Shown here one piece after another: positions 45,874 through 57,800 of a DNA stretch of 64,000 bases. Source of the stretch: Ampullaceana balthica (taxonomy: Eukaryota; Mollusca; Gastropoda; Lymnaeidae); the NCBI GenBank assembly GCA_944989445.1, contig CALYLW010000178.1, forward strand, positions 136,501 to 200,500, read 5' to 3'. Below the pieces are notes generated by a model, which ran no database searches, was not told the DNA's origin, and saw only the letters and a program-made list of their open reading frames with translations. Each line of letters begins with the position of its first letter. Position 1 is the first letter of the stretch. The translations under genes were made by a program, and so were the position numbers.

Positions 45874-46430
45874 AAATATCCGGGGACAACGTCCTGACAC
45901 GTCACATAAAATATCCGGGGACAACGTCCTGACACGTCACATAAAATATCCGGGGACAACGTCCTGACACGTCACATAAAATATCCGGGGACAACGTCCT
46001 GACACGTCACATAAAATATCCGGGGACAACGTCCTGACACGTCACATAAAATATCCGGGGACAACGTCCTGACACGCCAAATAAAATATCCGGGGACAAC
46101 GTCCTGACACGTCACATAAAATATCCGGGGACAACGTCCTGACACGCCACATAAAATATCCGGGGACAACGTCCTGACACGCCACATAAAATATCCGGGG
46201 ACAACGTCCTGACACGCCACATAAAATATCCGGGGACAACGTCCTGACACGCCACATAAAATATCCGGGGACAACGTCCTGACACGCCACATAAAATATC
46301 CGGGGACAACGTCCTGACACGCCACATAAAATATCCGGGGACAACGTCCTGACACTTCACATAAAATATCCGGGGACAACGTCCTGACACGCCACATAAA
46401 ATATCCGGGGACAACGTCCTGACACGCCAC
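45874..46430. repeat. 35-bp minisatellite, 16 units
   Basis: The core ATATCCGGGGACAACGTCC recurs every 35 bases 16 times. Units end GTCAC in the first part and GCCAC in the second. Because 35 is not a multiple of three, a minus-strand reading frame cycles every 105 bases. The GCCAC units lack stops in all three minus frames, producing spurious long ORFs. Confidence 0.95.
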
Positions 46431-47176
46431 TGCTAAAATCAACTTACCTTAAATTGAATAGAGTGAAGAGAAATTAAAGTTCCAATTTACTTACATCTGG
46501 TCGTTCACCTTTTTTTTTGTTGACAGCCCCAGAGAAGTTTGAATGACAGGTTCGACTTCTTATTCAATAGGCATCGTTGATGTGTCTCAAACTGGTCCAT
46601 TGACGCGCCAGCTGTGTGGATGTGTGCACGTGTTCACGACAAAAAATAATGTGAATATCTTAAATGAACCACCAAATATTTTGTTGTTGAAAGCTGTATG
46701 TAGGCTTCACTTAATGTATACAAACTGTAAGCTGTTACGGGGTGGTCATTATTTATATGTGATATTTCTTAATGTCAAACAGTAGGCTCTATAGCATAGA
46801 TTCCCCCCTCCCCCCTTTTTATTGTTGTTGTTGCTTACACGTAGTTACGCTTTTGACAGGTCATAGAAAAACTGAGTTTGAAGTCACATTCCTTAATAAA
46901 TACACACAACTATGGACAACAAATAAAGGTTTAAGAATTTTTAAACTCAAAATGTGGAGATTAATCACTGTATACTAGTCATGCTTTGTGTGTGCAGTGG
47001 TCGTACTGTGAATGTCAAACTAAAGAAATATACATTTTTGTGTGCACCTTTAATAATAATGAACTGAATTAAAAAATGTTTTTTTTAAAGACCACACCGT
47101 ACGCCGCTATGAATATGCAGAGCCAGTTTCGAGCAGTACGTTCTTATCGTTAAAATACAGGGTCGACCGAATAAAT

Positions 47177-47333
47177 CAGTGCTTCTCAAAGTGGTGGTCC
47201 GCGGACCGGTGCCGGTCCGTGGGCCATCCGCTGCCGGTCCGCAGATGTTCTTAAAAAAAAGGACCGAAAAAATTGTCAGTGCAGGGAAAAAATTCCTGCC
47301 GGTCCGCCATACTAAAAAGTTTGAGAAGCACTG
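47177..47333. mobile_element. 157-bp hAT MITE with perfect target duplication
   Basis: CAGTGCTTCTCAAA at the left is inverted at the right (TTTGAGAAGCACTG). Both sides carry GAATAAAT. The GC-rich interior repeats CCGGTCCG. Confidence 0.93.
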
Positions 47334-47341
47334 GAATAAAT

Positions 47342-50300
47342 GACACAACAAGCTATTACACAACATAATAGAACACAGATAATTTCCTACTGTATCTTCG
47401 TCTTCTATTATCTAAGGGGCTCATGATCAATGCTGTCTACATTACGGTTAAAAAGTGTTTTTAAAAAATAATGATGGTAAAATTCTAGTTAAAAAAAAAT
47501 AGCATGCAGACTTCCCCCATCACAGTTATGTGTAATGAGAATTCAGGACTTCATTTATGTAATACATTTGATAAAAATACCTGTCTATTGTCAAATTGGG
47601 GAAGGAAATATAACGAATTTCCTCTGCATTAATTTAAATTTTACTTTTTTTTAAAGGAAAAGTTTCAGTTGTAATATTAGTATATTTTAAATTTGACACT
47701 AACGTCACATGTTGAATGGTAATCATGACAATTTTGTTTTGTTAAGATCTTTCTTCTTATCATTAATGAAGTTATTTGCCCTTCAAAATATTGTAAATAC
47801 ATTTGAAGTTTATTTTAAAAATTGTTTTAAAATGAAACTATTTTCTAAACTATTTAAAAAAAAATAAATTGTGACTTTTGAAATAAAGAAATAGCCAAAT
47901 TCATTTTAAATGAAATTAAGAAACGTCTTCTTAAAGTTTTTTTATTCCTAAGACGAGCCGATTTCTTATATTTTTGTAGAGAGATTTATTATTGCCTATC
48001 TTTTTCATATAGTGAAGTTAATATGCAGGTTTGATTTATGTTCATGGATTATACTCAAGCTCATTTCTGTGTGATACATTCAAATATTCTTTTATGTCAG
48101 AATTTAAACTTCCATGATTTATAAATATTCATAATAAATAAAAGTGATTTTTCCTGAAAGAAGTTTTAAAAAAAAATATTATTTTTTTTAGTATTTTTAA
48201 AAATTGCAAAATGGGGCGAATAACTTATTTGAAAAAACAAACAAAACACATACAGCTCCATCAAAACAAAACATATTGTAACTAAAAAAACAACAACCAA
48301 AAACACGTCCAGTGGAAGGAATAAATAAAGATAAACTGAACTCTGACCATAAACCTATAAGCTAACTATATTGAACCCATATACCGATCATGTTTAAATC
48401 ACAGAGAAATATTTAACTGCATGTTGTATCACGTGAAATGTTCTAGGATGATTTGAGCCGTAGGAAGTCTCGCCAATCAGCGACTAGTGTACAAAGGTCT
48501 TAATTAGCCATTAACATCTTTTAACCGCTTTTCTGCAGTGGAGTTAAAAATGCATTGGGAAAAAATTATCAGATGTATTTTAAATATAATAATTATTGTT
48601 ACACCCGTTCCGACGGCTTTGGTAAACGTTGGGAAGTGTACTTTAAACTTAAGCTTAATGTCGACTTGCTTGTCGATCCAAAATCCTCATTGGCTTTGAA
48701 CTTTTTAAAATTGAAGAATGTTTAATATTACCTTAGATATAATACAACAGTGAGACAGTGAGACTAGCTATTAACGAACTAAGATATTTTACGTTAATAA
48801 AACAAGTTTAAATACAAATGTAAAAAAGGTAAAAATAAAATGTATCGAAAATTTCTATTATACTTTAAAAATAAAAAAATACATTAAAATTACTGGAGAA
48901 TCTAATGTAACAAAATAGGTGATTCATAAATTGATGTATGTGGGTAAAATTAGACACGGCATCGCACTCGCCGTTTACAAGAGCAGCGTATTTTGTAACA
49001 AACTATCAATAAAAAGACGATTATTTTTTGTTTAATGTATGTGTAAGTTGAAATTTGTGTACATCAAATAATAAATGTAAATTATTAAAGAAATGAAATC
49101 AATCTCCGTTTTTTTCACTATATGAAAATATTATGTTCATCTGATCTGCGGTTTAAATTTAAATTTGGTCGAAATAAAATCGTGAACACAAAGTTCGAAT
49201 GAAAAATTGTTTATTAAAATTAAAATAATATAAGTTTTAATGAAATAAACATTTTTAGAAATAATTTTTCTTCAAAAGTCATTTTGTAAATTATTCATGA
49301 AATTACCAACCTGAGAAATTGATATGAATATGACTTAAAATGTATAATTTTTGTACATCTATGTGAACATGTTATTTTTAATGCTTAACTAAAATAAATA
49401 TGTCTATCAAGACAAACTTTGCTCCCTAGGAAGCCCATAATTTATATAACCCGGCTAACAAAAGCGTGGATTTCTCGAAAAAATATACGTTATAGTAACT
49501 CAAGTTGTTAGAATCACAATGAGTGATAACTTTTCCCAAAGGAAGCCTCTAAACACGTTTTTCTCGGTCTTGGAATCTTTTATCATTTTAATGTTGACCT
49601 AACCTTTCACAACGCATATTAAAATTAAATGGATCATTAAATTAAATTCTGTTTAAAAAAAATAACAAAATAAAATTAAACAAATCACCATTTGACGGAT
49701 TTGTATAACATTTTTAAAAAAGAATATATTATATTCATTTGATATCCAAAAATTTATCTGGGTTTGTGTTATCCACAAAAGAAAATGCGAATCATTTATT
49801 TATGGAGCGTTACAGAGACAATTAATCAGTCATATTGAGGGTAAAGATATAATATATACATAAAATACAATGATAAATGTTGGAATTGGTTTACCACACT
49901 CCCTAAAATTGTGTCGCAAGTTTTTGTTTATTTTCACTGAAAGCTTTAACAGAATCTGAAATATACGGTTATACGATTTTATAGTATGGCTATATTAATT
50001 AAAATCTTAACTGCGAGCAACATGAGACTTTAAAAAGACTTTTAGGATTAATGAAAATTAAAAAAAACACTTTTCAGGTAAATTTTTACTAAAGTTATAA
50101 TTATACATGCAATTTTATTTCATGAATATTTTAACATGCTTATAAACCCAACCCGGAAGTATTAAACATAAAAAAAATATTTAACAATAACTTTGATTAC
50201 ATACACGTAAAGTAGAAAATGCAAATTGGTTGATATGCATAAACTAAACAAACGATTCAAAATTTAAGAGAATTTATCAAGTCGGTCTTCATGTTATGCT

Positions 50301-51689
50301 TTGAGTACCTTACTTTGTTGATCTCTTGAACAACAACGATGTTTTGAAATACTTGTGCCTGAAGTTAATACACCATTTCGCCATGACTTGGTAGTGATTT
50401 TTAAAAAAAACCCATTATATCTGTTGGAAATGATTCACTCAGGCATAAGGTCGAAATTAGGACAACTCATGTTCTTGATGATTTCACACTCCAGTAAACA
50501 TGACACCTGTTAATGGAATCAGATGAATATGAGTGGATATTTTCAGGTGTTGGGTCGTCCGGGAGAAACTGTCGGGGCGGGTGGGGCGCAAAATAAAAAT
50601 GGAAGAATTATTATTTTTCACATTCATAAGAACAGTGTCAAGTTTTAGCTAGTATCATGGCAAAATTTACTTTTAAAATGCTTTTGCGTTAGAAAATTCA
50701 ATTACATTCCGAGTGACATATTGAAATCTGTGCCCCGTTACACTCGGCTTGTCCATCTTAACACGGATTCCTGAATGGACAGGTACCAGGCGCGGATTCC
50801 ATACTTTGACTCTATAAATCAATTTTAAAAAACAACAACATGCACTTGATTTCAATATTAAGTGTAACCACATGTATTTCGATTATTTCCTTTATGAAAA
50901 TTCACAAAGTTTGCAAACTTCTCCTATCCCATATAATTCTTAGGACACGCTCCAGTGCAGCTCGGAATCATCTGCCAAAGAATCTTCCTCGCGCCCAACT
51001 CATTGAACGTATATTTGAATGGGGTCATACGGCTGTGTTGACAAGGCCAAGGAGCTGACGGTCTTGAACTGAGGCAGTAAGGTTAAGACGCTATTATGAA
51101 TTACACCATATCCCATTTATCGGATGTTTACGCAGACGTTGAGTAAAGAGTAATTCACGTTGACATTACTCCCAGCCCTGAGTAAATAAAGTGCATGTCT
51201 ATACACAAGGATCAAGGAATGGGATGTTAACTGTAAAACTTATTTAAAGGCTATGCATCGCTTGTAAATTATTTTTTTTGTTGAATGTGTACGGGCAAGA
51301 AGTAGGTTCGTCACCTGTCCTGTAAACTCCCATAAATAATGTCTTTATTTATAACCGAGACATGATGGAATATTTAATAAGAGGAGTATTCATATCTAGG
51401 TTCTTGTGTAGCGAAACAGGGACCTGTAAAGTTAGGTCGTCTAGCGGTCATTCACCTTAACCCTACCTCCTACACTCTTGTAATCTTGAGCCCTAGTTCA
51501 ACGCTAATTTTATCCTTATCCATTAGAAAGTAAAAAAAAATGTTAATCTTTTTCCGAGCTGAAGAGAAACTTTCTTTTCTTATTTGATTCGATTTTTATT
51601 TTGTCATTTATTTCAAACGAATTATTTTTATTTCCATTCTTTGCCTTTCGAAATAATTTCACTTGTGATATGCCGTGAAGTGTTTTGAT
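47342..51689. other. Intergenic region downstream of both genes
   Basis: The two genes converge on this interval. It is strongly AT-rich and non-repetitive to about 50.5 kb, then somewhat richer in GC. A further 3' exon of the CNT gene could lie here but was not identified. Confidence 0.4.
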
Positions 51690-51884
51690 CTAACCCAGCT
51701 TACCTGCCACAGCCCCTGTTACAAAGTTCGCCAGGTTCCCAGCTACGAACGCCCGAAGGACCAAAGCGATTACGTCATGCTTCCTTTCTGGACACATCGG
51801 TATCAAAGTCCCCATGCAGAAGCCGATGGCTGGGAAGGCCGAGATGCCACACAGGGCGTAGGTGGTGATCACCTCAGACCTTTC
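51690..51884 (-). CDS. CNT last visible exon (HP2 and final helix)
   Basis: The exon follows TTAAACAG and begins ERSEVITTYALCG, then ISAFPAIGF in place of FANFSSIGI, then MGTLIPMCPERK and a helix ending FVTGAVAG. The frame stops at TAG (51692-51690) four codons on. A strong donor (GCAG|gtaagc, exon end 51704) precedes that stop, so a further exon is possible. AATAAA hexamers on the minus strand at about 51600-51650 would suit a terminal exon. The 3' limit is therefore uncertain. Confidence 0.85.
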   Translation of the reverse strand, partial: ERSEVITTYALCGISAFPAIGFCMGTLIPMCPERKHDVIALVLRAFVAGNLANFVTGAVAGKLG

Positions 51885-54800
51885 CTGTTTAAGATCAACG
51901 AGACCGATAGACTTTCAATGAGAAGATGGAGTCAAAGATACAGAAGAGTTTGCTTTCTTTATTCCGTTGTTTGCCTTCATCGCCATTCTCTTTTTGTGCA
52001 GCCAAACAATGGAATTCTCTACCATTACACATCCGGAGTATTTCATTTGCCAAGTCCTTCAAGACTGCACTTAAGACGCATCTTTTCAAAATTTATTTTC
52101 AAAATTAAAGAAACAACATTTCTTTTTAATGATTAACGTAGCTTATGTGTAACGTACTGTCATTTATGTGGTTATTATGATAAGAATGTTTATTTAATTA
52201 TTTTGTGTATGTTATTATCTCCATGTAAAGCGCTGTGAGCCCGGCTCCTAGCTGGGATACAGCGCTTTAAAAATTATCAATTTATTATTATTATTATTAT
52301 TACGTATGGTGATATTTAAAAATAAGCATGAAATCTTTAAATATCTAAGTGGTACAAAAATTAGAAATTTAAAGTTTTTTTTACAATAGTTATTTAACAG
52401 AAAATCTTATGATAATTTTACTACATTCAGTAGACACGTTTTAGAATATGTAAGGATTTATTAGAGCAAGACAGAACTACCATGTTAAGGGCTAATGATC
52501 AAAACACTTTTCCCTTATATTATATTTCAAATCTAAATGTGCAAGAATGTGCTATTTACCGTCATAAATCCATTCACAAGAGTTGTGTTAGTGGCTTCCA
52601 ATATGACGTCACTTCCCGAAGTTGACCACGTGCCATTAACCTCTGTGATATAATCCTCAAATACGCGGCGATTCTGAGAACAAAATTGATAAAAAAACTA
52701 ATTTTAATTTCATTGTCTTCTAAAATTAAAATCACAATTTAAACTTCTCATTTCAATCAAATAACATTTAAACAAAATCCTTTCCAAATGAAACAGTCTC
52801 GCTTTATAAGATTTACCTCGATCATCTTTCCCAACTCGGCGTAAGCAACGAAGGGCGTGGCAAAGAACTTGATTCCAATCAGAGAACCAATCTTACCACA
52901 ATCATCTGGTGGCGCCCCCATCACGTAAGACAGTGGAAACAAAATGTAAGAACAGATAACCTGTTGTAGAAATAAACCCGCGTAAAATACTTAGAGAAAA
53001 CTTTGTGAAAAGCTCAAACCTATCAATTATAAACGTTGAAATCATCTGAGCTAATTAAAGCAATTTAAAGAAGCAAAGACTATCTTTGTGGCAAAAAGTA
53101 TCACATTAGCTTCTCTAACTACGTTGACATGGTATAACTGGAAAAAAATAACACCCAAGAAAGGTATCGACCCACATCAAACGTCATCCCTTGAATTCCG
53201 GCGCGCTCTCCGATCCAGACCAGGACAAAGTCGATGAGGTTCAGCATGGACACAAACGCCATCATGTTGACCATAATAGACGCCACGAGTTTGGTGGAGA
53301 AACCAGCTCCATCCGAGGCTGCCTGCAGGAGATTCTGAGGTGACCTGGACGTAATAGAAGTGATAGGAGATAGCATAGTTTGAAAACTGTAATTTAAACA
53401 AGTCTATTATTGTACATTGACAAATATCTTCTGATTGCTATGTAAGCATATGAGATGACATAAGAAAATCGGTTTAATTTTTTTCTCAAAGAAACGTTGT
53501 TTTTTTACTCTTCATTCCTCATCTTGATATCTCTTTGACTCTCGTAATTTACTCTTTCCACTTCCGGGTACATCAGCTTGGAAATTGCGAGGGCTGCAGG
53601 GGCCGATATCACGGCGGCAGTCAAAAGATGGCTGGCCGGGGCCTAAGATGAGAAAGTGCATACACCATTACGTGTTCACACTTAACAACTACACTAACGT
53701 TTGGCCAAGAAACTCACTCAACGGAAGAACTACTCACCCCAGATTTGATGAACATTGCCATGAATGCTCCAGATATGCTAGCAAACCCACAGGTCATGAT
53801 GGCGTGGAGTTCAGACCTGGTCACAGTCGGCAGGTAGGGACGGATGAGAAGTGGGGCTTCTGACTGACACACAGTAAATTATGGTATCGATCATTGGTCA
53901 GTCATGATAAAATACTATATTCAGTGTTATTTATCTGTTACACAAACCCCCTTTTTTCTGGAACTATTAAGTGCTTAAAAGTAAAAATATAAAAACAACA
54001 AAACAATCTTTGATTGAACATCGAGCAGAGTGCTGCCTTTCACTGATGCAAACTGTGATGCATATGACTGTTAAAAATAAATTTAGTTGACTTAAACGTG
54101 ATAAAGAGAATTGTCATTTTCTATTCTTTCTTTTTTTCTACTCTTTCAAAGTTTAAATGCGGAATTTCTGTATAAGAATTTCTTGTTAAAGCCTCTTTTT
54201 AAATGATTTTGAATTATATTTATCAACTTTATAAGCTCAGTCAGTACTCACCAGACCGATGAAAATATTGGCGGCTGAAACAACCGACTCCACGGGGCCA
54301 GTCTCTAAACAAATTGAGAGCCCCCTTCCAATTTTGAGGACGATGAACTCCAACACACCGAAGTAATCCATGACGAAAATACAGGCATTGAAGAACACGA
54401 TAACACCGGCAGTCTATGACAGAACAAATTAGATTTCTCAACGGTACCACGTATTCTTGTGTGTCTTAGAAAATTTAATACATTTCTCATATTAGTTTTA
54501 TATTGATCATGCTATATACTTATTACTTATTACCTATATATCTTTATAGCAGATAGATAATTGAGGTTATTGTACAAATTATATTTGTTAGTAAGTGACA
54601 AAGCATGGGTCGCAGCAAGAGGCGTTTTGTTTTTAAAAATAGAAAGATGCTCTGTCAATTTCATGTGTTTTCAGGGTAAGGAGATGGCATACATCTTGTC
54701 CCGCTCTGGAAAACTGCCATACTTAAGTCCCTGATGCCATGCAACCAATCATCAAAAATTCTGTAAATTTCTTAATTATTCTTTTGAATTTTCGTAATAT

Positions 54801-57800
54801 GTCAGCGACTTTCTGTAGGCTTACTCCACGGCAGTGAAGTACATTGCTGTCAGACTTTAAATACTGACCTCAAAGAAAAATCCGGCCTTCGCAGACCTAA
54901 AGCTGTCACCGAATACAAAAGCGGATCCCTTGTCAGAGAGACGCACGAAGCCGTGGACCAGGTCACCCATCCACTTGAATGCCTCGTAGCCGATTACTGT
55001 TCTCAGCGTCAATGTTGCAAACCCGAACTGAATGATAAAGCCCCAAAACACAGGATGCCAGTTAACCTGTGAAACAATTATTTAGGGTGTGGCTAAAGTA
55101 GTTGACAACTGTAAAGATTTCAATGGGAGTATCAATACCTAAAAAAAATTAATCCCATCATTATAAAAAATAAATACCCCCCTCTCCCCCATTGACGCAG
55201 TGGATATAAGCTCATCAACCATTTACATTTGCTTGTGTTATCTAGAAATGTAATGTAATAATTTGTTTACAACGTCATGTCCTGTGTTTTTTGTTTACAC
55301 ATGACAAAATCTACACACCAGCAATTAAGACCAATAAATGTCTTTGGATTCAGATTTAGGCGCAATATAACTTAAGAATCAATTAAGCTAAAAATAAGCT
55401 ATTTTAAAACAAAAAAGGACAAAAATAGTTACACATATTAGTGCATTCGGTAAATGAGAACATAATATGGCCATAAACACTATGAAAATTAAACGACAAA
55501 ATCCAATTAAATCACAATAAATGACACTTTTTAATGTTTTCAGTGTGTTTGCAATACATCATTGTCCTTTATCTAGTACAGGGGTTCCCAACCTTTTTGT
55601 ACTCTAGAGCACATTCTAAAATATCGGTAGGGTGGCGGGCACCACCTATTTTTAATAGACAAATTCCTTCCACAACTTCTCATTTTCCCATAATTTATTT
55701 TCTTATATTCATAATTTATTAATAAATAAATTAAATAATAAACAAACATGTTTCAAAATAATTAAATCATTATTCAAACTGCATACACACAGAGAAATGT
55801 ATTTACAAAACGTAAACAAAGTAAACAAAAAACACAAATACAAAGAAAACATTTTATAAAAAAATATAATATCAATGTGTCAATGTAATCTTTGGCATAT
55901 CATTGGCCAGTGCCTCATAATTAGGAGAGTTTTAAGATAATCCTGTTAGCAAACAATCATAAAGATGATAATCGGTTAGTCGAGATCTATATCTTGATTT
56001 TATTAAGTTCATATTTGAAAACAATGATTCGCATAAATATGTCGAACCGAAAATGATTCAATTTTATGTGTCTTTTTTTAAATGGTAACTTTTCTCTGTC
56101 CACTGTATTTCAAAAGTCCTCTGAAATGAAGGATTTTAGCAAAATATCATTTTTAAGGTCCAAAATTTCTAACTCTAGTTCTTCTTTCTTACCTTGAACA
56201 AAATCTGCAATACATGCAGCCATTTCCATTACATTTATTTGGCAAGTAAAAGGATTGATACAGAAGGAAACAATTAGCTCTATATGTGTAAACCGCAAAA
56301 ATGTCTCTAAAAACTGTTTTTTAACACTTGAAGATGCTTAATTAATAATGAACCGTTTAGTTCATTATTACCTAGCATTTTCTTCATATGTGGAAAATGT
56401 AGGAGATAATCGATCTGCAGATGTGATATCAACAAATACAATTCAGATTTAAATGCCCTTACAGAGCTTATCATTTCAGCCATGTTTTTTGTTTTTCCCC
56501 TGCAACTCCAAATTTAAATAATTCAATTTTTTCCATGATGTCTGTGAAAAATCCCAAATCAATCAGCCAGCGAGAGTCAGCTAGTTCATAATAATTTTCC
56601 TTTTTATCGTTTATAAATGTTTTTATTTCTTCAATTAAACTCAAAAATAGTGTAAGAGCTTTTTCCTTTTCTGAGCCAAAGTACTTCAGTATGCAGAATA
56701 AGATCATGTTTTTTATCTTCAGTATCTTCTAACAGGGACTTGAAAAGTCGGTGTTGCAAAGGAGCTGCTCGAATAGAATTGATTATTTTTGTAACTATTT
56801 TCATAACATGTTCAAATGGCAATATTTTACAACACAGAGCTTCCTGGTGGATAATACAGTGGTAGGACATACAGTTTGAAAATGATTCATCCTTCTTGCA
56901 GAGGGCAATAAATCCTTTGTTTTTACCTACCATTGCTGGTGCGCCATCGGTGGTTATCGCAGACAGTTCGTGCAAAGGCATATTTATTGACTTGTCGTAT
57001 GTTATGAATGTATTATAAATATCCTCATCCTTTGTCTTTCCTTTCATAGGTAATATTTGTAACATATCCTCTCTAAAAAGTTACTAAATACCATTCTCAC
57101 CATAACTGCTAACTGTGCAGTGTCGGATATATCTGTTGACTCGTCAAATTGTAGCGTGATGTCGTTACATATATCCAAGTCAGTCTTTAACTGAGTTTGT
57201 ATGTCTGTTGAAATTGCATGTATTCTTCTTGTGTCGGTGTTATTTGACAACTGTAAGTCTTTTATTGCTGAGACAATCTCACGTTTCTTAGAAAATCCAT
57301 CAAACAAACAATCGGAACCAGTCAAAAATAGTTCCTGAAACAACTCACCAATAATGACAGGTTTCTTCTTTTGTGCGAGCATGTGAGTAATTTTGAAAGA
57401 AGCAAAGGTGGCCTTTTTAGAATTTTCCACATGTCTATTGAAAACAGTCTATTGTGCAGTTACACTTGATTTTAGTTGACTTATTTTTTTCTTTCTTACT
57501 TCAGATTTAAGTGGATAATTCACATCAAAATTGGCATGAATTGTCTGAAAGTGTCGTTCAACATTATGTTTTTTCGGCACCGCAATGCTACTACCACACA
57601 AGAAGCAAACGCATTTATTTTTCAAATTAACGAAACAATATGATTCCTCCCAGTCAGTGTTAAAATTATAGGTTTGTTGTCTTTTACTCGGTCCACTCAT
57701 TTTAGGGCTAAACATATGTATAATAAATAGTATTTGAACTACAATATATATCAATGATAAAGCATTAAATGCATAAATGTAAATGACTATAACTATCCCC

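Noticed and set aside
45972..46442. 156-residue repetitive ORF (VVPGYFMW-type repeats)
   Set aside because: Produced by the 35-bp minisatellite reading open in three frames; no start context, homology or flanking exon.
50673..50873. Minus-strand ORF considered as a last CNT exon
   Set aside because: Phase and splice sites do not match the upstream donor and the sequence has no CNT similarity.
53176..53334. Alternative acceptor giving a CNT exon starting NLLQAA
   Set aside because: It would break the frame with the phase 2 donor upstream; the acceptor ten bases earlier restores it and matches family length.
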